Source of the DNA: Incurvaria masculella
Taxonomy: Eukaryota > Arthropoda > Insecta > Lepidoptera > Incurvariidae
Length of the DNA: 64,000 nt
NCBI GenBank assembly: GCA_946894095.1
Contig: OX335642.1
Location: 21,277,021-21,341,020, forward strand
Reading direction: 5' to 3'
In this document: piece after piece, positions 11,230 to 23,345 of the stretch
Numbering within the stretch: position 1 is the stretch's first letter
Layout of the letters: the number at the start of each line of letters is the position of its first letter
Notes under the pieces: generated by a model
What the model saw: only the letters and a program-made list of their open reading frames with translations
What the model was told of the DNA's origin: nothing
The model's database searches: none
Program-made: the position numbers and the translations under genes

Positions 11230-11365
11230 GGAAATAGCGTGATGTTATTTAGTCTGTTTATGTATGCGTGGAATATAACGGCTGATATCAGACATACTGC
11301 CATTATGTTATTTTTCCATTGCACCGCATTGCCAAAGGATCTAGGTACCATGCCATCTACAACTA
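11230..11365 (-). mobile_element. SINE body fragment
   Basis: The reversed body is visible as ATAACGGCTGATATCAGACA, CACCGCATTGCCAAAGGATC and TAGGTACCATGCC, corresponding to the region around GGCATGGCACCTAATTCC in forward copies. Confidence 0.4.
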
Positions 11366-12049
11366 CATTTAAAACATTACATTAAATAATAACTAATAAC
11401 ATTAAAATTAAGTAAAGTCATTTAAAATAAAAAATAATCCATTGGTTTATAGTTAATGCATTCTGAAATGAGCACATTTATTTTTCCGTATTCAACACTG
11501 GTATGACGTTAGCAATATATCCCTTCCGCCTTCCTGCCTACACCTGCCTTGAACCGACTTTATGGTAGGAGTGTTTCTCTTTCCAAATACTTGACGATAT
11601 CGATAGGCTTCGTAAACTATGTAACTCCTTACAGCTACGCCACACTCGAATGAACAAAATTGTGAATTTCTGCGAGATATTGCGTGTAATTTTGTCAAAC
11701 ACTTGCCAGTAGATCAATGTTGATCGGTTAGCGAGTTGCATTACCCGGCGAATAGTTTCTCGATTAGCACTTGTCTCTCATATTCCTTCACCTTAGTTCT
11801 ATTCCGATGGTGTATTTGTGCCCTGCGAATATTTCAGCAGGAAATTATAAAAAAAGTCTAGGGAATTGAGTTGTTAGAACGAGTCAACTCGTAGCGTCAC
11901 ACAAATTCAAGAATTTAAGAATAAATATATACATATATACATGGAGAATACTCGTCCGAGCTGCAAAACGCTATACCTCCCTAACATCGCACAACGCGAA
12001 GCAGGCAGGAAATGATCCCGTTCCCTGTCGATAATCCAAAAATCATAAC

Positions 12050-12152
12050 CAACCTATCCTGTAGGTCCTTTATAGATAGGCTCGGTAAACTGTGAAAAGT
12101 ACAATCTGGGGCCCTTCAAACATGGTGTGAAGAAGCACAAGCAGGTTTGATA
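12050..12152 (+). pseudogene. LINE ORF2 C-terminal scrap
   Basis: GGGCCCTTCAAACATGGTGT and GAAGAAGCACAAGCAGG translate as a GPFKHGVKKHK-like string, related to the relic near 59.3 kb. No larger frame remains. Confidence 0.4.
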
Positions 12153-12726
12153 TTTATATAGATGTTTTTAGTCGAGCTAGTTTTTTTGTTTTGAAAATTT
12201 TAAATCCTCAAATTTTCAAAAAGACAGACTCGCGAGGTCTACAGCTCAGAGAGCTACTAGAGTAGTTGGTGGGTATATTTATGATGAATAGAGGTTGGGG
12301 ATTATAGACGTGAAGGTATGCTCGGAACGACGCGACGGCAGTGAAGGTTAGCAGCTTGCTCCTTACATCATTCCGTAAGCTTAGATTGTTAGGACTCCGT
12401 GCTTATTCTAGCTGCCACTTCTCAATGGTTGTAAAGTGAACCAACAAATTATTTTAACAACATAACGTATGGGGAACTAATTAATAATATGCATTTAATC
12501 TCAAATTCGTCTGGTCTACTGTTTAACCTTTAATAAAATCTTAGTCTGACAACGGCAAATCCCTTTTATGACTGCCAGCCCACTGCTACTTGAGTTTAAC
12601 AAGTTCTAGATTTAATCAGCGTATTTGTAACAATGTTATTTAATTAGTCAATGCCAAAACCACAAAAATGCGACGTTTCCATTTTTAAATACCTAAATAA
12701 AATAAGACATTGTAATTAAAATTCTT

Positions 12727-12770
12727 AATAAATAAATAAATAAATCAAATATTATAAAATAAATAATTCA
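12727..12770. repeat. (AAAT)n simple repeat
   Basis: AATAAATAAATAAATAAATC and neighbouring A/T sequence; an ordinary tetranucleotide microsatellite. Confidence 0.7.
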
Positions 12771-12929
12771 AGACTAAATATCAAGTATTAGGTACATATT
12801 CCAGAAGACTTTGACATTCATCATTCTAGTTAAGTTTCTAAGGAATCTTGTAAATTTCAGGATTTATGTAAGACGGAATTTCAATTACGACTACTTGTTA
12901 AAAAAAAAGGAAGATCGGTACTCGCATTG

Positions 12930-13065
12930 CAGGCGGCAGCTCCCTCGAAAGCTCGCTCCGCGGGCCGGTAGGCGCAGGCTCGGCGCAGGCGCAGGCCGCA
13001 TGTTGCACCGTGACGCAACGCACAAGGTTCCGTAGCTGCGGCGCGGGCTCTTGCGCCACACTCCA
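12930..13065. other. CpG-rich block, function unknown
   Basis: A short island (GCTCCGCGGGCCGGTAGGCG, GGCGCAGGCGCAGGCC) in AT-rich flanks. Frames open on both strands are a composition effect. It could be an unrecognised promoter, but no initiator was identified. Confidence 0.3.
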
Positions 13066-13334
13066 GCGGGTTCAAATGCAATAGATCGGATGGGCGAATG
13101 CATAGATATTCTAGTTCGTTCATTCATTAACTTACTTCTAGCATTCCATATCAGTATTTCTTTAATATTTAATATTTCGCAGATATTTACTATTCGTATT
13201 ATAATACTTTAATATTTACTGACTTAGAAATTTCTTAAGTAACTATTAATTTTCCAGACATTTGTCAAAAGACATTAAAGAGATTTTATGGAACTCAAAA
13301 GTTGACTGACCCAAAACGAGATATTTTTTACATC

Positions 13335-13884
13335 TTAAGGCGGCCCAACCCGGCGGGCCCAACTCATTCGCGGGCACGGTACAAAACCGTGCTGTTGCGC
13401 TCTGGGACCTTCTCTGTTTCAAAGAATAAGACAGGCTCCGTGATGAGCAAGTTGCAACATGTCCACAAAAAAGACAATGTGCATAATTTAAGATTTGGTA
13501 AGATTTACGAAAATTTTAATTTCAAAACGACTTATAGCTAAAAGTAAACCACGACCGCTGCAGTAAAAAATCTAACAAAAACCAAATAGATCATAAATCT
13601 TGATTAAATAAGCTATGTCTGATGGCTAATCTTTTGACGATGTTCTTACTTTATCATTGCGTAATCCACCTCCAAAGTTATTGTATAAAACGCGCGAAAA
13701 ATTCGAACTTTTGGACCTTATAACTTAGAAACCAAACACAATTTTACAATGCCAATGGTCATCAGACATCTAGTTCGATCAAATAAAGCTATTTTGAGCA
13801 AAATTTTGGATCTCTGACAAGAAACATGGGCGTGATCTTCTTTCCCCTTTTGTATGGGGAGATGAGCGGGTTGGGCCACCTTAA
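13335..13884 (-). mobile_element. TTAA-flanked MITE, copy 2
   Basis: Same element reversed: TTAAGGCGGCCCAACCCG at the left, GGGTTGGGCCACCTTAA at the right, with TTAA at both edges and about 550 bases, matching copy 1 in length. It is non-coding; the ORF at 13302-13541 only crosses its edge. Confidence 0.75.
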
Positions 13885-15859
13885 AGATCAATAACGACCC
13901 GGTTGTTTTTAAGGAGACTTAAGGCGCTAGGACTAGCCAACTACTCGCGCCATACAAATGCACTTTTTAACAAATGTAATAATATGTGGTGAAACGCTTC
14001 AGCAAATCCAAATAGAACTCCAGACTGATAATGGATTGTTAATATTTTTTTATTCCATCATTTATTTAAATAATAATAAAAATAAAAAAGTTGATTTTTC
14101 TCATTAGAAATCTGAAAGTAATTCGATTTCTAGATATAAGCAAAAACAGCATATATGCATAAACAAAAAAATCCATTTGCTTTTAGATTTCTACATTTAG
14201 TCAAAAAAGTTCGGAAATGGACACCGTTTCCGCAATGTATTTTGTATAGAAAAAGGAAACATACATTAACGAAAATAATTCGATTCCTAGACAAGGAATC
14301 ATATATTGTAAGAATGACACTTATAATCGTCAGACTTAGTTAGTTAACTTGGGGTGCCTCGTCTAACTTTGCGATTTGGCTAGTACCAGGCCCTTAAGTT
14401 GAGTCGCCAGGGCTGGAGTGCATTGTTGCTGTCGTTGGCTGCAACAAAACAAATGACCTAACCGAGCCATGTTGGAGCCAACAAGTCAGGGACCAAACAA
14501 CACTCAACAAAATCAAACTACACCAATCATCGCCAAATATACCAATCGGAATATTATATTTAATAATGTCCACAGATGGAAACGAGGGTATACTTTCGTG
14601 TCGGCCCATACAAAAAAGGAAAGCTAATTCGTGCTCTATTTCTTAAGATATTGTGTTAAAATTATGCCAACAACAATATGTATCCAGTACGAAGTCGTCT
14701 ATGTTTTTTTAATTTTATCAAAGTTTTTTGTTTACTGGAATATTAATAATAAAACATTTTAAATAAAAAAGTAGGCAAAATCAAACTTCTTTACACTCAG
14801 TCATTTACGGGAACAACTAATTTATAAAAACATAGGATACTAGTATTTAAAAATATATTCAAGAAAAAAATATTAAATCGGACAGGTTTTAATGTAGAAA
14901 AGAGGTTTCTCCTGAATGCAGCTGCGGTACATGTTTGTAGGTAAATAATGGACGTGCCAATTTTTAAAATATATATGCTCTTAAACACACATCTAATGCT
15001 CGTAAATATTAAAAAAAATCTTAAGATTATACTATGGAGCGGACTGAACTTACAAATCAATCAGGAGCAATTTAACGGCATGTCAACAAAAATCCTGAAG
15101 CTTACAAGATTCCTTAGAAAATAACTAAAATGATTTATGACGATATCTTCTGGAATACCTTAGTAAGAAGCTTATTGTCCTAAATAAACAATGCATTGCT
15201 TTATTTAGGTATTCAAAAAAACAAACGTAGCATTTTTCTGGTTTTTACACTTGCGATTGACTAATTTAATAACTATATATACGTATACTTAGATATTTTT
15301 TTTAATATAAAGTTAAACGTTTATTAAAAAATATAGACTTCACTGAGCCTCTTGCCATGATAATGACAGATAATTAACTTTTTATGCATTCATGTTTTCA
15401 AATGTTAACTTTTGACGATTTTAAGTGTCACCTGCGTCATAAAGCAGGAAAATAAATACAATACAATACAAATACAGAACTATGACCTACTTCGGCAAGC
15501 CACCACGCCGATTAGTACCTGCTGCAGTAAGTTCCAATCCAGCCGGCCGATCGCAAGCCGAGTTCACAATTTCCCAAGCGATCCGGCGGAAGGTACGTCG
15601 CTCGAACATTTTGCAGCCGCTTTATTTAGCAAGGTATTCCTATAAGCATGAACTAACCTACATATTAACAGAACCTGTTGCAGTGAGCTAACAGCTTGCG
15701 TAACCACTGCAGATATCACTACTCAACTTATGTGATGAGGCCAACTGCGATGACGTGCTCAATAACTTACTTGAGACATTAGAAATATTTTAAAGTGGAA
15801 GTATTGCAAATGATATTTTAAAAAGTTTACACAAACACTTTTTTTAAGTGACTGGACAT
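13885..15859. other. AT-rich intergenic, no gene seen
   Basis: Several frames of 60-90 codons on both strands share AT-rich composition and lack motifs. No repeat of the families listed was recognised here. Confidence 0.5.
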
Positions 15860-16485
15860 GGACGATCTACTAGGTGGTAGGGTTAAGCCCACCCGGGTTG
15901 CTACCTCTGCATCAAAATAAACTGTGTTTGAAACTGCGATTAAAAATTGTCCTTTTTTCCATCCAGTTGAGTGTAGTCGTTCTCATAAAGGGAAGATCAT
16001 GCATGGCACTTAATTCCTTCGGGAATGTGGTGTTTTGGCCTAATTTATGGACGATAGTTATGTGGTATTTGCCATCCATGTCGGGTTCCATAAAAAACCA
16101 CACCCACCGTCTTGATATTTGCCAAACAACACACCAAATTCCCACAGGAATTAGACAACGAGAAAAAACCTCGAGAATATTTTCTCGTTGAATTCAAGCG
16201 TCATGCCAGTACCTTCCCTTTAAGAGCCCGGTACATTTCATTGGATGGAAAACTTCGACTATCTTTTGATCCATTGGGATGTTACCAATCCGGGCGGCCC
16301 TAAAAAACTCAGGAAGGGAAGGGGACATGGATTCCGTACCAGCTCGCGTTGGTGACAAAATTCATGTATCCAACTCAGAAAGAGAAAGAAAGCATAAACG
16401 GAGCGGGGATCGAACCATGAACTATGGCATGGAAGGCAAGTCCCTGCACTTCTGAGCGATGAGCCGCTCAAAATCATTGAATGTA
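15860..16485. mobile_element. Inverted pair of composite SINEs with a tRNA-like head
   Basis: A plus-strand copy (about 15868-16110; CTAGGTGGTAGGGTTAAGCC, CATCCAGTTGAGTGTAGTCG, CATGGCACTTAATTCCTTCG) meets a minus-strand copy (about 16090-16480). The minus copy ends in a tRNA-like head whose B-box on the minus strand reads GGTTCGATCC (about 16412-16421). An RNA across the pair could fold into a long hairpin. Confidence 0.7.
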
Positions 16486-17456
16486 TCGAAGTAGATATTT
16501 TGTTACATGTGGTTTTAGCGAGCCTTCAAAAATTCTGGCCAACCCTGAACCACCACTGAAACACCGCTGAGCTCGTAACTACTGTTACTAACACGAGTTA
16601 CCTCATTGCAAAGAGTCCGGAGCTAACGGCAGCGTAGCATTAAGTTCTAGTGCAACTGGTGTTGCACCGCGCGGCTGCAACGCTTGCAACAGTGACCTTA
16701 GACGGCGGGGCAGTTGCGGCACGCGGTTGCATTACACTTACCGTCGCAGCTTCACTTGTTTGTTGTAACGTGTCTATTGTGGTAATGTTCTGTCATTATC
16801 ACTACATCACCAAGTCTTATAAAATACGACAGCTATCTGTCTGCCCGCTTATAACTTGAGAACTACTGACCCAATTTTGATGCGGTTTATATCTTTGTAG
16901 TGCTAGATTTTTCCCATAAATTTCAGGCTATTGGGCATCACACTAATTTACCCAAGGGTTTGAGAAGTGGTAGTATAAATGTGCAAAGCGACATTTGGTT
17001 AAAAAAAATATTTTTATAAATATTTTGTAACTGAACATGCATGGTTACTACCACACCTACCTACTTGCTAAACACACCGTACTGCCGAAGAAATAGGGCA
17101 CCAGGACCGTGGCATGCACCTAATTAATATACGGGTGTAATTGCATCATTCCTCAACCTAGAAGGAGGTCAATCTGTTTTCACGGTCCCCATAAATGTTT
17201 TGAAGCCATCTGACTAATTTGTATGGGGACCGCAAAAAGAATATCAGAATTTAATATTATTTTATGCATTATATTTTATTATCTTCTAATACCTGTAGAA
17301 TGTAGAATATTTTGTGAGTATTATTTTGGTTTATTTTAGACTAACTGAGGTACAGGGCAATATTGTTTTGGACTGTTGTCGGGCTGAATCGTTTCCTAGA
17401 TATTTTATTAGTTCCCCATACAAACTTTCAGACCCAATTGTTTTTTATTTCTAAAT
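16486..17456. other. Intergenic
   Basis: Near 16650-16760 it is locally GC-rich with repeated TTGCAAC/GTTGCA motifs. A decayed CTAACTGAGGTAC-type repeat start is at about 17340. No gene recognised. Confidence 0.45.
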
Positions 17457-17775
17457 AAAACCGGCCAAGTGCGAGTCGGACTCGCACACGAAGGGTTCCG
17501 TACCATCGAAGAAAAATAAAAGAAAAAAATCACGTTTTTTGTATGGGAGCCCCCTTTAATTTTAATTATTTTTTAATCTTACCTATTTGTTGTTATAGCG
17601 GCAAAATAAATACACACTCTGTGAAAATTTCAGCTGTCTACCTGTTACGGTTACTGAGATACAGGCCTGTGACAGACGGACAGACGGACGGACGGACGGA
17701 CGGACGGACGGACGGACAGCGGAGGCTTAGTAATAGGGTTCCGTTTTCACCCTTTGGGTACGGAACCCTAAAAAC
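17457..17775 (+). mobile_element. GGGTTCCGTACC repeat, copy 5
   Basis: Full-length copy starting AAAACCGGCCAAGTGCGAGT and ending GGTACGGAACCCTAAAAA. It carries about nine ACGG-type units at 17677-17720. It generates ORF artefacts on both strands. Confidence 0.85.
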
Positions 17776-17929
17776 GGTGCCAAGGAAAGAAAAGCCCGAC
17801 CAGGAAGGTATATGAACAGTCAGGCTCGTCAGGTCGCACTTTTCTCTGTTCATTTACATTTAGGATGTCCTCCCTTGTCATAACACAACAACCTTTGAGA
17901 AATTTTAGGATTGTGCCGATTAAAATCTG

Positions 17930-18010
17930 GAGGAAATGCAACTAAACGTCAGAGTTAATCACTAAGTTCCCAGTTCAACCGGCGAGTTAGTTTATCATTG
18001 TAACCCCCAG
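17930..18010 (-). repeat. AACTCTGACGTTTAGTTGCAT repeat, short copy
   Basis: GAAATGCAACTAAACGTCAG, GTTAATCACTAAG and AACCGGCGAGTTAGTTTATC match, in reverse, the repeat near 21.24 and 30.01 kb. Confidence 0.5.
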
Positions 18011-18904
18011 ATTGTGTCACTAGATAACATGTTTGATGGCTCTCCATGCATTTTCATCATTCGACCAAACAAGGTTGACATTATTCAGTGTTGGTGCTCG
18101 GGAGCCAGAAGTGGCACCCCTGTTAATGATGATCTTCGTATGAATCTTAAAATATTGCTACATATTTAGCTATTATTTTGCAGCAACTGTATGCCGATTT
18201 GTACATATTGTTTGCATTAGTCAGTAGTGACAAAATCGCCTAACTAAAATTATGTGTTATCTATTTACCAACTTAAAAAAAATAAGCAAATAAAATGCAA
18301 AAAAATCTCAGAACCTAGCCAAGCATTATGACATCCGTATTAAATTTCATCTATTTCCTCTCATAATCGTGCTCTGTAATGAGATTAACAAGGCAAGCAT
18401 TATCATAGTTGGATGTAACTCGTAGGCAATGGTATGGAGTGTGGAAGCCGTTCGTGTTCATTACCACGCGTGATATAATGCATCGCAACCATGCGCCGAC
18501 GGCGCGCCCCATTGATGTGAAGTCGGCTTGGGCGGTGTATGTCTAGTGCTCGTATCCGGATGGATACAACTTGTTTCAAATCCATAGGCTTTGAACTGCA
18601 AAACTTGATTACGTCTATTCTATTACTTTATAGATAGGTACTGCTGTTTTTGAAGTTTCGGCATTCATTTAATATTTTTTACATGCTAAAGTTTTTTTTG
18701 TCCTTCTTTGTTTTCTCTGATTTTAAAATCAGAGTCATTTTCTGTTTAAGTATTTTAAAAAATCCATTATATATATAAATAATATGGTTGATGTTATGCT
18801 AATTTTATATATCTGTTTTATACATTCAATGTGTTGTTTAGCTAGAGCGTTAATTGCTGATTTATTAATATGAAATAAAAATAAAAAAATTACATATGTT
18901 TTAT

Positions 18905-19200
18905 TATCTCTACACACCGCATTCGCGAAGGAATTAGGTACCATGCCGGGGCCTTCCTTTTATGAGCACGGCTATATTTAATTGAATAGAACAAACGGAC
19001 AATTTTACATTGCCGTTTCGACAATCTTTTACCAATGGTACCAATCGGGAATTCATTCAAAACTATGGAACTTCTCGCATTCGTAACGAAATCCACTTAT
19101 CCAACTGAGAAATAAAAAGAAAGTCGTGGATGAACGGGGCTCGGATTCAAACCGATGACCTCTGGCATAGAGGGCAAGTCTACACGTCGCTGAGGTACGA
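18905..19200 (-). mobile_element. tRNA-headed SINE
   Basis: Reverse copy from CACCGCATTCGCGAAGGAAT through CCTTCCTTTTATGAGCACGG to a head whose minus-strand B-box reads GGTTTGAATCC. A single long copy without its inverted partner. Confidence 0.7.
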
Positions 19201-20261
19201 ACAGTAAATAAAAATAAATATTATACCATGTATTATACATGTGAAGATGTGTTAAGTTAATATGTTAGCTACAGACTCGTTGTCTCACTTCACATGAATG
19301 GGCCCACACCCACCGGCTGCGTTTTTACCGTACAGTGGTAAACCGGCTCACGAGAATACTCGCCCGGAGAGGGGCCGACGGTGGTGCTACGTTTGCACGG
19401 GCCACCGTGCTTGACTGTTGAACTCATATTTTAAGATAGTGTTATGTACGTACATGTCGAAACATCTATCTATTCCGGAATCTATCGGGATTTATTTTTA
19501 TATTGATTTATATTAATCATTCATTTATACTCCTATACAAAACTAGGTTAGTCTTAAAAAACCTAAAGACGACAGGCAGATGCTTTACAGTAACGTAGAA
19601 TGAGTAGATTGAGCAATGTTACAAAACTGATATAGTATAGTTATTAGTAGATACTTAAATTAAAATTATCGGTCGTTGTTTTTTTATGACGAACTATTTT
19701 ATAGATGTGATAAAACAGGGTCTATTAAAAAAATACTGCGCGCCGGTTAGGATTTCAAACATTTAATACAAACTATGAAGGCTTAAGAAGCAAATCACCG
19801 ATAAAATATGTTTTTATGATTGATAAAAATTTTCACCTTAGCTTATAAATACAAAACAATTTGACAGTTAGAAGAACATAAACCTAAGGTAAAGCAAGGT
19901 AAGGTAAAGCAATCATAAAATTATTTAAAAAGGCACTAAGAAAATCCAGTCAGCAAGTACCTACCACTGTTTGGTCAACAACTAAATGTAGACCTAGAAG
20001 CAAATATATTATCAAGTAACTCTCTCGATGTAAACGCACGCCCGATTGAACCATGGCGAAGAGCAGTTAAGTGTCTCGGTTAGTAGAACGGTGTCTGTGG
20101 GTTAAATAAACCTCTTGATATGGCCAATCATTGCTCATCTCCTTAACCACCGGCGGATCGACTTAATTTTCATTAAATTATCTGGTTTAGTTGCTGCGAT
20201 GCTATAGTAGAAATATAAATATGTGGATATTGCTTAGGACCATGCAAACGGTTGGTGTTCA

Positions 20262-20515
20262 GCCTCGGCAGCCCAGTAACGCGACGTCTTGCAGTTCTAA
20301 AATCTTGGAGAAGCATATCTGAGCGCGGTTGGGTTCTAGATGGGTGACCGTTTTCAACCGTTCAGGCTAGCCTTGGTTCGGATTCCACTTAAAACTGTAG
20401 CTTCCTACCTTACCTTACTAGGTGGCCGGGTCAATACCGCCCGAGTTGGTACCATCGCATTGAATGAACAATGGTCGAAACGGCAATACAAATTTTGCGT
20501 GTTTTCCATTCCATA
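20262..20515 (+). mobile_element. 5S rRNA-derived SINE (SINE3-like) joined to the shared body
   Basis: The head 20262-20370 follows 5S rRNA order. GGAGAAGCAT at about 20308 matches the internal A-box region. GAGCGCGGTTGGGTTCTAGA then TGGGTGACCG (20321-20350) matches the 5S C-box. It continues through TGTAGCTTCC..TACTAGGTGG into ACCATCGCATTGAATGAACA, the body also used by tRNA-headed copies. Confidence 0.75.
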
Positions 20516-20516
20516 A

Positions 20517-20670
20517 AGAATTACTTTATGAATATACCGTAAGGCTGGACCCTAACCAGTAAAATATACACACGTATTGTGTCTCCCAATTTTCCCACAT
20601 GCTGTATACCCATCATTTGGAATTCTCCTATAGTCCCTGCTCCCGTAATCAATCCTCCTACTAACCCGAA
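20517..20670 (+). repeat. CTTTATGAATATACCGTAAGG repeat, copy 1
   Basis: ATGAATATACCGTAAGGCTG, ACCAGTAAAA and GGAATTCTCCTATAGTCCCT recur at 25.83-25.98 kb (reverse) and 29.23-29.36 kb. Non-coding. Confidence 0.55.
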
Positions 20671-20740
20671 AAAGTATACTTAAGTCAAAAATAAATTTTA
20701 AAAACTTCGATGATCCCGAATCCATTTTGTTAGTCTTTTG

Positions 20741-20915
20741 TCAGCCCAACGACGCTATGCCTGGTTATTCGATAACTCGAGGTCAAGCAACCGCGGGCTC
20801 TGTCGGGTTCTGGACTAGTGACCGTGTTACTTAAACTGGGTGGTAGGGTAATTTCGCCCGGGTAGGTACCATCGCATTTAATGAAAGATTGTCGAAGCGT
20901 CGATGGTTTTCCACC
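20741..20915 (+). mobile_element. 5S rRNA-derived SINE, second copy
   Basis: TCAGCCCAACGACGCTATGC, GGTCAAGCAACCGCGGGC and GTCGGGTTCTGGACTAGTGA parallel the first 5S head. The linker CTGGGTGGTAGGG leads into ACCATCGCATTTAATGAAAG. Diverged and truncated at the right. Confidence 0.65.
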
Positions 20916-21029
20916 CAGTAAGTGACAGGTGACAGGTGACCGATTGTATCTTGCCGAGAATAAAAACTATAATTTTTTCCCAAGCTCAAAAAGTAATTTA
21001 TGCAGTCGGTAGGCAACACTGGTAGGCAC

Positions 21030-21245
21030 ACACCGCTGGTGGAACACACACACACGATCGGGAAGAGATCTATCTATCGGAAGTGCAGCGCAGTCAAGGC
21101 AAGGTCGGTCAGTCCCGGGCCTGGGTGACGCAACCACTCCGTATGCGCGCCGCAGCGCGGGAGCCCGTGTCACACGCGTGCGATCGGACAAGGTCGCACC
21201 GTCACGCCGCCCTGCTCCTTTGAGGGTGACCTGGGGGGTTACCAT
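21030..21245. other. GC-rich stretch, function unknown
   Basis: It begins with a short ACACAC run and is CpG-rich to GGGTTACC near 21242, where the TCTGACGTTTAGTTG repeat starts. A 92-codon minus frame overlaps it but has no recognisable motif. Confidence 0.3.
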
Positions 21246-21415
21246 GGTAACTAACTCGCCAGGTGAATAGAAAGTGAACAGGCAGAAGAGTGATTAAATC
21301 TGACGTTTAGTTGTATTTCGTACCCTGGCCAACTGATACGTTTCAGTTAACTTGACCGAATAACACGGCGTTTGACAGTTACTTATCATGTCAGATTTAA
21401 TCACTCCAGTGGAGA
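21238..21415 (+). repeat. TCTGACGTTTAGTTG repeat with foldback ends
   Basis: ACTAACTCGCCAGGTGAATA, AATCTGACGTTTAGTTGTAT, CTTGACCGAATAACACGGCG and a final GTCAGATTTAATCACTCC, which is inverted relative to the internal GTGATTAAATCTGAC. Non-coding. Confidence 0.55.
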
Positions 21416-23089
21416 GACGGCGGCGCGGGATACAAGAGCACACCCCGCAGCTACAGAAAACCAGATTAGCTGTTTCTCTTATTTATTTATGATATTGATT
21501 CTCAGCGGTTGTTGTTTTTTGTGTTTGTTGTAGAGACAGCACCATAACTAATTTCTTTGACAAGACATTCGAATTTATAAGATCCTTGAATTGGACAACA
21601 TTTGTACCGACTTTCGCTTGGATAATGCATTGCTTGGAACATTGAATCCAACAAAGAAGGCAGATTCATGCATTTGCAACTATAAAAAATCGGACGGGAC
21701 CTCTCCCTCTATCCTCCGTGGACGGGACAAATGTTCCAAAGGAATTTATATTGGTTTTGATAATTTCTATAAAAATTACGATGGACTTTTCCAATATATT
21801 TAGATTAGATTCGTTTGCTCTATTATGCTTTATTATGATATAATGTTCGTTGTGAGCGTTAGTTATCAATCCACCATTGTAATCCGCTTGGTGAAAATAA
21901 CACTTGTGACAGATCAGATGATTGTGCAGTAATTTTAAGATATTGGACAGTACCTTTTCACTGAATTAAGACGTAAATAACAATGAAAAAATCATAGACC
22001 TAGCATGCGCGCGCAGCAAAAAATACTTAATCTAGTAACAATTTTCACACAGTTAGGGATAAATAAAAGAAAACAGTTATTGCACACAGTTAAACAAACA
22101 ATTTAAAGATACAGTAATATTTGTAGTAAGACTTAAACATACATGAAATAACGCGCGGCCTCTGAAAAACGATTGCCGCCAGACGCAGTGCAACACAGTT
22201 TATAGTAGAAAAATGTCGGAATCACCTGCCTACTACTCAGAATCTATTCTTTTGTAGGCAGCAGTCTTACTTACAGTATTACAATTAAGATTAAATGTTT
22301 CGAAGATATGTTATTTTTTAGATATAAGTATGTTAATCATTATGTTAAAATGTTTACTTTATCCTTCCATAGTTTGTAATCTTGAGAATATGTTCGAAGA
22401 AATAAATAAATAAATAAAATAAATAAATAAATATTTATTTTTTAAAGCTAACAGTTTATACTTTGCAAGACAGTTGTTATTATCAAATGATTCACTAATA
22501 TTTTTTTCATTGTTTATGCATTTTTAATAGCGTATTTGGATTTTTTGTTTCTCTGTGTTATTAAAAATCAAATTCAAAATGCATATTCAAAAGAAAGACA
22601 CGAAGGAATAGGAAGAAGCGACAGGATAAGCGTCACACCTATTTCAAGGAGGCAGGAGAATTAGTGTAAGTTCTCCATTCAAATTAAATGCATATTTAAT
22701 GGGCTACAACTTGCCTTCAGATCAACATATTTGTACTCCAGTCACGTGTAAAAAATAAAGGAAACTTTAACAAAAAAGCTAAACTTTTCCAAGCGAAGCC
22801 GCGGGAGAAGTTCGCAACAGTGGGACTGAAGGCCACGTGACTCGATATTTACACATTTTCATGGTTTCACACTCTTGTTATCTTATATTATAATTTATGT
22901 AAGTTGAATTGGACATTTGCTATTCAAACGGTAACTGAAATTGTATTGAAATTGCTTGCGAAATATCTTTGTGTTGAAAATTTTAATGTTTACCAAGTTC
23001 ATAGATGCTCAGTACGGGATCGCTAAACAACAAAAACTCATATAAATGAATAGAATAATCTAAAGAAGTCAATGAATAAATTGATGAAA
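21416..23089. other. AT-rich intergenic, no gene seen
   Basis: A GTAGAGACAGCACCATAAC segment (to about 21550) recurs in reverse near 46.44 kb. The 70-codon frame at 21591-21803 has no recognisable domain. Confidence 0.45.
22403..22445. repeat. (AAAT)n simple repeat
   Basis: GAAATAAATAAATAAATAAA and extension to ATATTTATTTTT; could be the tail of a retrotransposed element. Confidence 0.7.
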
Positions 23090-23345
23090 AACCGCCTAGA
23101 AATTGCCTAGTCACTATGTGACTAGCCAATTTCCTAGTCACTAGTCACCTAAAACCACTAGGCCATGATACAGTGACTAGAATTACTGGAACAAAAAAGG
23201 GTAGCCTAAAACCACTAGACCTATAAACGGCACTATAACAAGAAACGAAGCTTACAGCCGCTGTGACAATACAAAGAGCCTAGATCAACAAGACCAAGAT
23301 ACAGCACCTAGAGCCACTAGGACCACTAGATTCACTGAGACAAGA
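23090..23345. repeat. Irregular CACTAG/CTAGTG-rich block
   Basis: The pentamers CACTA/TAGTG and CCTAG recur many times in both orientations, for example CCTAGTCACTATGTGACTAG and CTAGTCACTAGTCACC at the left and CCACTAGGACCACTAGATTC at the right. No fixed period and no ORF. Confidence 0.5.
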
